Notes: generated from the sequence alone by a model not told the origin. Shown: positions 39,013 to 47,490, counted from the first letter of the stretch. The stretch: DNA of 64,000 nt from Calothrix sp. NIES-3974 (GCF_002368395.1 NZ_AP018254.1:2666001-2730000), one strand, 5' to 3'. Numbers and translations are program-made.

Positions 39013-39345
39013 ATGTCAACGAATATATCAGGATTACAAAAACTAGGTTTGATGTTGCGATCGCTGATTCATCGTTATTTTCCTTCTCCCCAGGAAGGAC
39101 AACCCCGTACCCACGATTTTACCAAGTATGAATGTGGCAAGGATTATATTTGGGAAGCAGGGGAAACACCACAACAGGCTTATATGACCGGGTACGGTGC
39201 TAATATTGAGCGCGGCGATCGCATTATCCTTACCCTTCAATCCCAACAATATTGCTACCAAGTTCAAGCAATTGATTATTATTCTCAGCCAGAGGATATG
39301 TGGATTGCCTCCCTCTCAATCATAACCAAAGACGCTACGTCCTAG
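39013..39345 (+). CDS. Hypothetical protein (110 aa)
   Basis: I do not recognise it. The 110 residues look like a real small globular protein: an N-terminal amphipathic helix (LQKLGLMLRSLIHRYF), a YECGKDYIWEAGETPQQAYM segment, and beta-type segments (GDRIILTLQSQQYCYQVQAI). There is no signal peptide or membrane helix. The ATG follows GAGAGATT. It stands alone. It could be a small cyanobacterial cytoplasmic protein of unknown function. Confidence 0.6.
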   Translation: MSTNISGLQKLGLMLRSLIHRYFPSPQEGQPRTHDFTKYECGKDYIWEAGETPQQAYMTGYGANIERGDRIILTLQSQQYCYQVQAIDYYSQPEDMWIASLSIITKDATS

Positions 39346-40055
39346 GAGTCCATGTCAATTCACTACCTGCGATAATTGGCATGAGCATCCCAAAATTCTA
39401 CACTAATTGCGATCGCATCTTCACCACTTTCACTTCCCTTGACAGATTAAATAGTAGACATTTATCTTTATTCTGTAATACAATGTATTATGAAAAACTA
39501 CAAAAACTAACAGGTAAAGGTGATTTGAGAGATAATTGCAGTAATTAGATTCACAAACATCTAATTTACTAAGACTGTACAGGGAGAGACGCGATATATC
39601 CCGTCTGTACAGGAGTAAGGCTTTTCGCCGAATGATGGGTTACATTGTGGTTTTATGTTTAATTGCACCTACCTACTGAGTAAAACACAGCAGAAGTATA
39701 AAGTTGAGAGGTTGTTTGTCAAGTATTAATTATCGCTATTTTGACTATCGTCCTGACTCTGGAGATGGGGTTATAAAGCTGATTTTTCCTTCGAGAGTAC
39801 AGACGTGACATGTCGCATCTCTTCCCATTCCCAAAAACGATAATTCAAGTATTAAAATCAAATTTTAAAACATCCTCTGAGGTGTCTTTTGTACTAATTA
39901 GATTCAGGGTCTAAAATGGTATCAGCGTTGGCAATTAGGGTTAAAAGTGTCAGAATAGGCGTAAAATGCCAAGCAACCTTTTTACAACTTTCCCAATCGG
40001 TGGGTAGTAAATATTTCCGCGCTTGTCAATTAAGAATGTTTAATATGTGATTAGT
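39346..40055. other. Spacer between the hypothetical gene and the AAA gene
   Basis: 710 bp without a credible gene. It contains a dyad of the GACGCGATAT type (39583-39611) and an inverted repeat-H block (CGATAATTCAAGTATTAAAA, about 39836-39882). Confidence 0.45.
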
Positions 40056-41261
40056 ATGGATTTTGATTATTATTCGGGTAACAATGATTATGGGGCATCA
40101 TCGCGTAGTCGCAACAATCTGTTGATGAGTGGTTGGCGACCATTGCGTCGAGATTTTGATTTTAATTATTTTTTTCATGTATTAGTAAATGATACCCAAG
40201 AGTTTACCCAAAAAAGTTTAAATTTGGCAAGTTATTATGCAGATGCGCTAGGTCGTCGTGGATATTCTTGGTGGGCAAATCTGCTAAATTTAACATCTGA
40301 TTATACCCGTGGCGAACTCGATAAATATTGGAATTATATTACACCTGATCCTTCGACCCCCAACCATCGTTATGCAGAAGTACTGGGTACAGAAACACCC
40401 ATTTCCCAGATGGTAAGTCGTAGCAGTATTCCCATTGATTATGTCTTGAATCGGTTGCAGGAAATTACCGTTTTACGGGTTTTAGAACTATTAGGTAAAC
40501 CGGATATTATTACCCAGTATTATGGCGAGCGGGAATTTTATTTTCCCATTGAAAAATTCACCACTTGGGAACGCCTAGATGTGATTAATAGCGTTTACGC
40601 CTATTGGAAACAACATGATGTTTGGTTGCAAATTGACCCCTACGACCGAGGTCGGCGACACTATTCTCTGATGGCGAAAAACCTAGCACCCTTTATTAAT
40701 AAAGCCACCTATAACTTAGCCGTGATGTTGAGTGGATATCAAAGTCGGGTGGGAAAAGTCCATGCGGACTTTGAAATTCGTAGTTTTTCCCCAGAGATTC
40801 AAAATTTTACAGATGCCGTTCAAACTGCGGTGTTAAATCAACATCAACTTGCAGTCCTTGTACATGGGGAACCAGGAACCGGTAAGACCGCTTGGACTCA
40901 AGCTGTTGCCAAAGAAATTTTAGTCGCCCTCGGATACGTAATTTTTATCCTAGACCACGATGCGATCGCAAATTTCATTCCCCCCACCTATTTGGAACGA
41001 ATTTGTATTATTATTAATGAAGCTGATAATCTGGCCCAAAACCGTGCCTATGAGGTTGCCCAGTCAAACAACAAAACCGAACATATCCTCAGCTTACTAG
41101 ATGGCACAGTTTATCAAAGCGTAATTGACGAATCGGGAATTCATTCTCGGCAGCGTCTAGTTATACTCATGACCTGCAATACAACCGAAAGACTAGACCC
41201 AGCCATGTTACGCAAAGGTAGAGTAGATTTGATGTGTGAATTTACCCGGAAATTTGTCTAA
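40056..41261 (+). CDS. AAA-family ATPase with altered Walker B
   Basis: About 401 residues from the ATG at 40056; a GTG lies three codons upstream. The N-terminal half (about 1-240) is a non-ATPase domain rich in aromatic residues (WWANLLNLTSDYTRGELDKY) that I cannot assign. The ATPase part has Walker A HGEPGTGKTAW (about 275) and a Walker B-like ICIIINEADNLAQ in which the usual Asp is Asn. It then has VILMTCNTTERLDPAMLRKGRVD, a sensor-1/arginine-finger region like BCS1-type AAA proteins. The protein stops about 12 residues later, so the usual C-terminal lid is missing. Function is unknown. Confidence 0.8.
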   Translation: MDFDYYSGNNDYGASSRSRNNLLMSGWRPLRRDFDFNYFFHVLVNDTQEFTQKSLNLASYYADALGRRGYSWWANLLNLTSDYTRGELDKYWNYITPDPSTPNHRYAEVLGTETPISQMVSRSSIPIDYVLNRLQEITVLRVLELLGKPDIITQYYGEREFYFPIEKFTTWERLDVINSVYAYWKQHDVWLQIDPYDRGRRHYSLMAKNLAPFINKATYNLAVMLSGYQSRVGKVHADFEIRSFSPEIQNFTDAVQTAVLNQHQLAVLVHGEPGTGKTAWTQAVAKEILVALGYVIFILDHDAIANFIPPTYLERICIIINEADNLAQNRAYEVAQSNNKTEHILSLLDGTVYQSVIDESGIHSRQRLVILMTCNTTERLDPAMLRKGRVDLMCEFTRKFV

Positions 41262-41392
41262 GGTTAATCCCGATTTTTGATTATGGAACAGGCATCCCTA
41301 CCGGGCTTTTCAAGCAAAAAGCTCAAACTACAGGATATTTTATTTTCTGGAAGTCCCCAACCAGGAACCCATTAATTAACTAGTGGTCTGTA

Positions 41393-41560
41393 ACTGGTTC
41401 CCACCCTCCGTGTGGGAACCCATATTAGGAGGCTCCGCCTCATGGTAATCTGGAGGCAGAGCCTCTAGTTGGGAATTCCCCCGCAGAGCAGGGAAACCAG
41501 AGGCTAGGAAGGATTGGCAATCTAACTGGTTCCTACCCTCCGGGTGGGAACCCATATTAA
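41393..41560. repeat. Palindrome-rich repeat block
   Basis: Two direct copies of CTGGTTCCnACCCTCCGnGTG with GGGAACCCATATTA (41393-41427 and 41524-41558) frame further dyads (GGAGGCTCCGCCTC, GGAGGCAGAGCCTC). Each copy is itself a hairpin. It is non-coding. Confidence 0.7.
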
Positions 41561-41605
41561 CCCAAGTTGCGGGTTACTTGAGAACGCGATCGCTTCCATC
41601 AGTAA

Positions 41606-41741
41606 AATCCCCTCCAGGAACAAAAACGGAGGGGATTATGCTAAAACTGTCTATGCTATCTTAGATGACTTACTGAGAGCGATTGGACACAAAGAAGATT
41701 CTCGGCGAGAGATGAGCGACAAGGTTCAACTTACCAAATAA
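41606..41741 (+). pseudogene. Truncated transposase N-terminus with upstream hairpin
   Basis: A perfect 10-bp dyad (AATCCCCTCC...GGAGGGGATT, 41606-41637) precedes about 35 codons reading DYAKTVYAILDDLLRAIGHK and EDSRREMSD, then stops after VQLTK. The fragment resembles the start of IS982/IS4-like transposases that I recall from cyanobacteria. The rest of the protein is missing. The family call is from memory and uncertain. Confidence 0.45.
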
Positions 41742-41751
41742 ATTAAATGGG

Positions 41752-41905
41752 TTAAAAGCCCCGTCTTTCTAAGACGGCTTTCTGATAGAATATGGAAAAC
41801 AGGCAGGGACGGCAGTCTGTTGGGCGAGATAGTGTAAGACGGGTCTAGCCTGCAACTGTTGCTTGAACCCAGAATCTCCCCACTTTTAACGCGGGGAGTA
41901 TGTCA
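41752..41905 (+). mobile_element. IS200/IS605-like right-end relic (possible reRNA scaffold)
   Basis: Begins AAAGCCCCGTCTTTCTAAGACGG (hairpin), then about 100 bp, and ends with the hairpin CTCCCCACTTTTAACGCGGGGAG followed by TATGTCAA. This arrangement is like the region from the tnpB 3' end to the right terminus of tnpB-type IS200/IS605 elements, where an omega RNA is encoded. tnpB itself is absent. The last bases supply the TGA stop codon of the PBP gene on the other strand. Confidence 0.5.
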
Positions 41906-44164
41906 ACGAGCAATGCGTCGCATATAATTACCCCATAAACTAGCAGCTTGGGCACTGCTACCATTAGTAGGGGAATTATCATCGTTACCCAGCCAAATTC
42001 CCGTGGTTAGTCTCCGACCGGGGACAAAACCAATAAACCACAGGTCTACATTTCGATCGGTTGTCCCGGTTTTTCCTGCTTCTCCTTGACCAATACTTGC
42101 AGCGCGTCCGGTTCCAGAGGTGACAACATCCTGTAACATACTAGTCATGGTATTAGCCACATTGGTGCTGAGAACACGACGGTTAGCATCCGGGTCGCGG
42201 TCAAAGGAATAAATCACCCGACAGGTTTTTAAGTCATTGCGATCGCGACAGTCACCACTATCCAAAATCCGACTAATGGCATGGGGACGGTTCCACAAAC
42301 CATTATTGGCAATACTGGCAAAGGAACCTGTCATCTCCAACACATTGACGACACTTTGCCCTAAAATCAAACCGGGTACCGGGTCAAGGGGAGATTTGAC
42401 TCCCATACGTCTAGCTTCCTGGACAACCCGATCTAAGCCTACTTGTTGCGCAATCCGTAAGGCAATGGGGTTTTCCGATAGGGCTAACCCTGTACGCATG
42501 GTCATGCTCCCCGTAGTTGTGCGACAGGGACGATAGCGAAACCCCCCCCAAAAAAGGGAATCACAGGAATAAGCACGGGTGGTGGGGATACCTTGGGCTA
42601 AGGCTGCACTGAAGGCAAAAATTTTAAAGGTGGAACCGGGTTGACGTTGAGCTTGGACAGCGCGATTGAATTGACTGGTACGAAAGTCCGTCCCCCCCAC
42701 CATTGCTAATATTGCCCCATTACTGGAGTCAAGGGTGACAATGGCTCCCTGGGAAAACCTGAGTCTGCGACCTTCCGTTTGTATGGCATTATTGAGAGCG
42801 GTTTCTGCCTGTTTTTGCATCGTCGGGTCAAGCTGGGTTTCGATAATAAAATTTCCCTCCCGTGCTAACTCCTCCCCCAATATCTGCTGTAGTTCCTGAA
42901 ACACATAATTATAAAAATAGGGAGCAATTGTATTCGCCTGTTGTTCACAAACTTTAGCACTAATACCCACAGGCGATCGCCGCGCTGTATTATATTCCTC
43001 CTGGGAGATTTTCCGCATTTCCAGCATCCGTCGCAAAACCCGGTTGCGAAACTCAATGGTTTTAAACCGTCCAGAACCGCAATAATCAAAGGCATTCGGT
43101 GCAGGTAAGATGGCCACCAAAGTCGCAGATTGAGCTAAATTTAATTCCTTTGCTGATAAATCAAAATAATATTTGGCCGCATCTTCAAAGCCAAACACAT
43201 CAGCACCCAGGAAAACCCGATTTAAGTAAGTACGGAGAATCTCGTCCTTGCTGTAAAAAAACTCCAACTTCAAAGCCACCACCGCTTCCCGGAATTTACG
43301 TCCCAAGGAATCCTGTCTTCCCACATACTCAGGAAATAAACTTCTGGCTACCTGCTGAGTCACCGTACTTGCACCCTGCTGGACATCGCCACTACGGGTA
43401 TTAATCAATAATGCCCTTGCTACCCCTAACGGGTCAACACCGATATGCCAATGGAAACGACTATCCTCGGAAGCAATCACCGCATTAGGAATATAGCGAC
43501 CAAAATCCGCTAGGGTTGCCAAATCTTGGTGGGAGATATTACGGGGTTCCCGCAGGGGAGTCACCCCATCACGGGCAAAAATTACCACAGGAGCGCGGGT
43601 AGCAGTAGGTAAAGGACGGACACGCACCCGCAAGGACTCAACCCCCACCACCAAAGCTAGTAAGGCTGTTACACCCGCCACACCGTAGGTAGTCCAAGTA
43701 GCAGCTTTTACATACCAAGGTGGGGGGTCATGGTACTGTAACTTGACCGACGCAGCTAATTCCGGTGGTCCCAGGGTTAAAATATCACCGTGACGCAATT
43801 CTAAGGTTGTGATTCGACGTTTACCACGGTAAATCCCATTGGTGGAATTTTCGTCCTTGATGGAAAATACACTTTGACCTTGGGTCGAATCCCGCGACAA
43901 GGATAAATGGATTTGACTGACCACGGGATTGCGAACGACGATATCACAGGACTTGGAACTACGACCCAGTACATAGCGATCGCCCAACAAAGGATAAACT
44001 TCCGCTTGAGCTGCTCCTGCATCTTGTACCCAAAGTTCGGGAACTCGCGCATTCGGCTTTAGTGCCAACTTGGAGAAATCGACACGAGCTTGAATCGTAT
44101 GTACTGCTTGGGTCAGTTGACCAAGCAAGGTTTTCGGCTTTTGTGGGGGTTGGGGGGAACTCAT
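41903..44164 (-). CDS. Class A penicillin-binding protein with N-terminal FHA domain
   Basis: A 753-residue bifunctional peptidoglycan synthase. The cytoplasmic N-terminus carries an FHA domain (about 50-140: RYVLGRSSKSCDIVV, SQIHLSLSRD, ENSTNGIYRG), which binds phosphothreonine. A transmembrane helix follows (TYGVAGVTALLALVVGV). The glycosyltransferase 51 domain has VIASEDSRFHWHIGVD and QGASTVTQQVARSLF. The transpeptidase domain has the active-site Ser in RQPGSTFKIF, SEN, and GKTGTT. I used the ATG at 44164; a TTG lies two codons upstream. The FHA fusion suggests control by Ser/Thr kinases. The stop overlaps an IS-like terminus. Confidence 0.93.
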   Translation of the reverse strand: MSSPQPPQKPKTLLGQLTQAVHTIQARVDFSKLALKPNARVPELWVQDAGAAQAEVYPLLGDRYVLGRSSKSCDIVVRNPVVSQIHLSLSRDSTQGQSVFSIKDENSTNGIYRGKRRITTLELRHGDILTLGPPELAASVKLQYHDPPPWYVKAATWTTYGVAGVTALLALVVGVESLRVRVRPLPTATRAPVVIFARDGVTPLREPRNISHQDLATLADFGRYIPNAVIASEDSRFHWHIGVDPLGVARALLINTRSGDVQQGASTVTQQVARSLFPEYVGRQDSLGRKFREAVVALKLEFFYSKDEILRTYLNRVFLGADVFGFEDAAKYYFDLSAKELNLAQSATLVAILPAPNAFDYCGSGRFKTIEFRNRVLRRMLEMRKISQEEYNTARRSPVGISAKVCEQQANTIAPYFYNYVFQELQQILGEELAREGNFIIETQLDPTMQKQAETALNNAIQTEGRRLRFSQGAIVTLDSSNGAILAMVGGTDFRTSQFNRAVQAQRQPGSTFKIFAFSAALAQGIPTTRAYSCDSLFWGGFRYRPCRTTTGSMTMRTGLALSENPIALRIAQQVGLDRVVQEARRMGVKSPLDPVPGLILGQSVVNVLEMTGSFASIANNGLWNRPHAISRILDSGDCRDRNDLKTCRVIYSFDRDPDANRRVLSTNVANTMTSMLQDVVTSGTGRAASIGQGEAGKTGTTDRNVDLWFIGFVPGRRLTTGIWLGNDDNSPTNGSSAQAASLWGNYMRRIAR

Positions 44165-44170
44165 GGGCAA

Positions 44171-44713
44171 TTCACATCACGGTGATTACTGACGAATTGG
44201 GAAAACTGCGTAGACGCAGGTCGCGCTGCTTCTGTTTGAGATGGCGCAACAGCCACTCCCCGTGGGAGGATCGCGATGCTTATCTCTCACCATTGTACTC
44301 ATAACCCGATGAAGTGCGCTGGCTACACGTAGTTCCAATTCCGCCAATTCAAAGATTGGGATCGAGAAAGATTGAGAAATTTATATTCAGAATAATATAT
44401 ATCACGGGATTTCATCTGGTTAATATTGTTACAAAAATCATCAGTAATTATTTTTGTTATTTACGTATTAAGTTGGTAGTTTTATTAACTTATTTTCTCC
44501 AAAGTTGCACTCCATTCTCTAATTCCATGTGTTGCTATCAACCATCAGTCTATAAATTCGATTTTCAACTATTAGGATTCAAAATTTACTTTCATCGACC
44601 CATAAATATTTTCTCAACCCGAAAATACATCCCTATTTAGACAGATTTTATATTCAAATTTGTTTGATTTAATTGACCAAGTTATCTCTATTCAGGTGTG
44701 AAGGTCAAAATAT
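44171..44713. other. Divergent spacer between the PBP and the Pro/Thr-rich gene
   Basis: The first 120 bp include short dyads (AAAACTGCGTAGACGCAGG, CCACTCCCCGTGGG). The rest is AT-rich. An open frame at 44314-44640 is AT-biased and does not look like protein. Promoters for both genes are expected here. Confidence 0.4.
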
Positions 44714-45547
44714 ATGAAGGGAAAATATCTAACCCTACTCGGAACAGCACTAACATTAGCATTGAGCAGTAATGTGGCAATGGCTCAATCCACCAAATTT
44801 CCTGAATTACAAAAGGAAAATAAGGAAGAAACCACCCCATCCGCAGAACGAGAATTGCCTCCAGATGTCATGGAAATTTTGTGTAAAAATTTCCCCTTAA
44901 ATTCCCGTTGTCCGGGTGGTAGTACTGCATCTACACCTAGTGTCACTCCCAGAACTCCTGATGCGTCTCCTCGACCTGAGAGTATTGAAATACCAACCAA
45001 CCCCCCCGAAGGTACTCCTAACCCTGGTAGCGAGACTCCCTCAACACCTCCAGGAGCAAATGAAACACCTAATCCGACCAACCTGGAACAAAGACCACTG
45101 ATTACCCCCGACAGTACACCACCTAGTGGAACTACTGATTCACCATCAGGTGGTTCTACCACTCCAGGAAATACACCTGCTGAACCCACACCCAGCAACC
45201 CTCGCAATCTTACTCCTTCTAACCCCGGTGGAGTAAATAACGATAGCACCAAACCTGAAACTAAGATTGAAGTTCCTGGAACCAGAACTCCAGAAAACGC
45301 TCCTTCTGCACCTGGTGCAGACCAACTACAGTCACCAGAAAGCAGCACACCTGAGCAACCTTCTTCTCCCTCTAATCCTGGTGGAGTGAACAACAACAGC
45401 ACCCAACCTGAAACCAAAATCGAAGTTCCTGGAAATAATCCAATCAACGAATCCCAACCGAGTACTCCTTCGACACCGGGTGCAGACCAACTACAGTTAC
45501 CAGGAAGTAGCACACCTGGTCAACCTTCCTCTCCTTCTGGAATGTAA
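44714..45547 (+). CDS. Secreted Pro/Thr/Ser-rich low-complexity protein
   Basis: 277 residues with a clear signal peptide (MKGKYLTLLGTALTLALSSN, cleavage near AMAQ). A short segment with two Cys follows (DVMEILCKNFPLNSRCPGG), then about 200 residues rich in Pro, Thr, Ser, Asn and Gly. Two long near-repeats occur near the C-terminus: each contains NPGGVNN, PETKIEVPG, PGADQLQ and SSTP.QPSSPS. It is probably extended and cell-surface or periplasmic, perhaps a spacer or stalk. Function is unknown. It is followed by a strong terminator. Confidence 0.78.
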   Translation: MKGKYLTLLGTALTLALSSNVAMAQSTKFPELQKENKEETTPSAERELPPDVMEILCKNFPLNSRCPGGSTASTPSVTPRTPDASPRPESIEIPTNPPEGTPNPGSETPSTPPGANETPNPTNLEQRPLITPDSTPPSGTTDSPSGGSTTPGNTPAEPTPSNPRNLTPSNPGGVNNDSTKPETKIEVPGTRTPENAPSAPGADQLQSPESSTPEQPSSPSNPGGVNNNSTQPETKIEVPGNNPINESQPSTPSTPGADQLQLPGSSTPGQPSSPSGM

Positions 45548-45578
45548 TCACCTTTAGCAAGGTTTTAAACTCATTTCT

Positions 45579-45622
45579 CACCTGTCTTGGATGATTCAAG
45601 ACAGGTGGATTTCTTATTTCCG
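45579..45622 (+). terminator. Rho-independent terminator of the Pro/Thr-rich gene
   Basis: CACCTGTCTTG pairs perfectly with CAAGACAGGTG around an 8-nt loop (45579-45607), then comes GATTTCTTATTT. It starts about 32 bp after the stop. Confidence 0.8.
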
Positions 45623-45690
45623 GGTAGTCTACATGTAGCTATAAGAATAAATTGAACTCAGTATTACTCGTACACAATTAATTTTGCGTA

Positions 45691-45796
45691 GTGCTTGGTG
45701 GCTTTAACTCCGAAAACGCTTTACTATGGAGCGGTTTGCTATAGAGCGCTGCTACTACCAACTTTTCCCCACCCATCAAATCAAAATTAAAAATTA
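45691..45796. repeat. Repeat C copy, diverged
   Basis: Shares GGCTTTAACTCCGAAAACGC, a CTATAGAGCGCT segment and CCATCAAATCAAAATTAA with the copies at 24.1 and 31.9 kb. It directly abuts MITE B copy 3. Confidence 0.5.
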
Positions 45797-45947
45797 ATGT
45801 GAGTTGATGAACTTCACCCCAACCTCTCTCCGACTCCAGAGAGGAGCAGAAAATCTGTAGTTTTGACCAAAAATCAATATTTCCCAAGCTTTTCTCCAAA
45901 AGTAAGAGAGGGGTTATTAGAACCCGTCGAATTTACGTTAAAAATTA
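45788..45947. mobile_element. MITE B copy 3
   Basis: The element spans 45797-45938 (142 bp), from ATGTGAGTTGATGAACTTCA to GTCGAATTTACGT. TAAAAATTA flanks both sides (45788-45796, 45939-45947). The interior AACCTCTCTCCGACTCCAGA and GAGAGGGGTTATT match the copy inside the Uma2 pseudogene. Confidence 0.75.
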
Positions 45948-45996
45948 ATGTGGTGGAGTACTGGAAATATTTCTTTGTGTGAATTTTTTTGAGATG

Positions 45997-46458
45997 GATG
46001 ATATTTTTGAGCTTTTTTGTGGGATAATTAGTTTGTATATAACATAATGGGATAGTTGTAAAATTTCTGAGACCAGCAAGATTCCCATTATATAAAAGTC
46101 AAGTCTATTCTGTTGATAAAAATCAACTTACCAGAAAATAAATTCGATTTTCCACAGATTTCAGCCAGTTTCCAAACTGTCCGGATGCCTGATTCCCGCT
46201 TGGGTTCAACGCTAACTGAAAAAAAGATTCTAAAATCGTTTGATTCGGTTGTGGTGAAAATTTTTGTGAACAGATGATATTTTTGAGCTTTTTTGTGGGA
46301 TAATTAGTTTGTATATAACATAATGGGATATTTGCGAAATTTTTGAGACAAGCCAGATTCCCATTATATAAAAGTCAAGTCTATTCTGTTGATAAAAATC
46401 AACCTACCAGAAAATAAATTCGATTTTCCACAGATTTCAGCCAGTTTCCAAACTGTCC
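45997..46458. repeat. 186-bp direct duplication
   Basis: Copy 1 (45997-46182) and copy 2 (46273-46458) have the same length and differ at only a few positions. Each holds an inverted repeat (ATAATGGGAT...ATTCCCATTAT) and a TTGATAAAAATCAA hairpin. There is no open frame. Copy 2 ends 16 bp from the CDF stop codon. These could be duplicated small RNA genes or a duplicated 3' region. Confidence 0.8.
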
Positions 46459-46473
46459 TCAATTAGTTTCCGG

Positions 46474-47490
46474 TCAATTCTGTGATAATTCCAAGCAAGC
46501 TCCACCTTCACAGGGGTTGACTTCGATGATGACATGGGAGAGAGGGGAGATATGGCTAAGTAAGTTTTTGTAGTAGTGGGGCGATCGCGGATAGTGGGTG
46601 ACGAGGGAAATAGTTGCGGCTAAATGGTTTTGGCCGATATACCAAAGATGGAGGTCGGTGACGCGATTATCTGCGTCGGCTTCGATGGCATCCACAATAT
46701 CAGTTTTAGTTTTTTTATTGCTGCTGCCATCTAGTAATATCAAACTGGTATCCTGAAGTAAGCCGGATGCCCATTTGGCGATGACAATCACCCCAACCAA
46801 ACCCATAACTGCATCCATCCATACCCACCCCAAATATTTAGCAGCAAATAGACCAATGATGGCCAACACTGAAGTGAGTGCATCAGCTAAAACGTGAATA
46901 TAAGCAGCTTGTAAATTGCGATCGCGAAGCGACTCCTGTGGAGTATCGCGAAGCGACTCCTGTGGAGTATCACGAAGCGACTCCTGTGGAGTATCGTGAT
47001 GATGATGGTGATGGTGTTCATGATGGTCGTGGTGGTGATGCTCCTGTAATAATAAAGCACTAATTAAATTGACAACCAAGCCAATAACAGCAACAGCGAT
47101 CGCTTCATTAAACTGAATCTTTTCCGGTACAAATAAACGGGTAATGGATTCCACACCCATCATCAAAGCCACCACAGCCAAGGCTACTGCACTCGCAAAT
47201 CCACCGAGAACACTGACCTTACCCGTACCAAAACTGTACTTCGGATTCTTGGCATGATGACGAGCATACTGATAGGCAAACACCGTAATTCCAAAAGCAG
47301 CAACATGGGTAGCCATATGCCAACCATCAGCCAACAGAGCCATCGAACCAAAAATTGTTCCCGCCACAATTTCTGCTACCATTGCGATCGCCGTGAGAAT
47401 CATGACGATTCTGGTACTTTTTTCTGCCTGGTGGTGGTCAACGGAGAAATCGTGGGAATGTTGCCAATTCTCTAATTTGTGAACGTGCAT
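46474..47490 (-). CDS. CDF-family metal exporter (DmeF-like), His-rich
   Basis: A 338-residue cation diffusion facilitator that would export divalent metal (Co/Ni or Zn) by proton antiport. It has about six transmembrane helices. Metal-site residues lie in ALLADGWHMATHVAAFG (TM2) and YIHVLADALTSVLAI (TM5). A His-rich N-terminus (MHVHKLENWQHSHDF) and loop (HHHHDHHEHHHHHHHD) are present. LADGWHMxxH is closest to the DmeF group (Co/Ni); specificity is inference. The loop is lengthened by three exact copies of DTPQESLR, encoded by 24-bp palindromic repeats. The next plus-strand genes are for cobalamin, which contains cobalt. Confidence 0.92.
   Translation of the reverse strand: MHVHKLENWQHSHDFSVDHHQAEKSTRIVMILTAIAMVAEIVAGTIFGSMALLADGWHMATHVAAFGITVFAYQYARHHAKNPKYSFGTGKVSVLGGFASAVALAVVALMMGVESITRLFVPEKIQFNEAIAVAVIGLVVNLISALLLQEHHHHDHHEHHHHHHHDTPQESLRDTPQESLRDTPQESLRDRNLQAAYIHVLADALTSVLAIIGLFAAKYLGWVWMDAVMGLVGVIVIAKWASGLLQDTSLILLDGSSNKKTKTDIVDAIEADADNRVTDLHLWYIGQNHLAATISLVTHYPRSPHYYKNLLSHISPLSHVIIEVNPCEGGACLELSQN
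46923..46994. repeat. Three 24-bp tandem palindromic units inside the CDF gene
   Basis: Units at 46923, 46947 and 46971, each CGCGAAGCGACTCCTGTGGA + GTAT (third with one change). The core ACTCC-TGT-GGAGT is a dyad. 24 bp keeps the reading frame, adding DTPQESLR each time. Confidence 0.9.

Noticed and set aside
41903-41905. PBP truncated by the IS-like end
   Set aside because: The transpeptidase motifs are all upstream and the protein is of usual length, so at most a few residues changed; kept only as an overlap note.
44314-44640. 108-codon plus-strand frame in the PBP spacer
   Set aside because: AT-rich, rich in Ile/Tyr/Phe from composition alone, no ribosome binding site.
44785-45513. 242-codon minus-strand frame over the Pro/Thr-rich gene
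   Set aside because: Antisense of a repetitive, GC-rich coding region; no start signal or family similarity. The plus-strand frame has a signal peptide and terminator.
45997-46458. CRISPR or IS terminal repeats
   Set aside because: Only two copies of 186 bp with a 90-bp gap and no gene between them.
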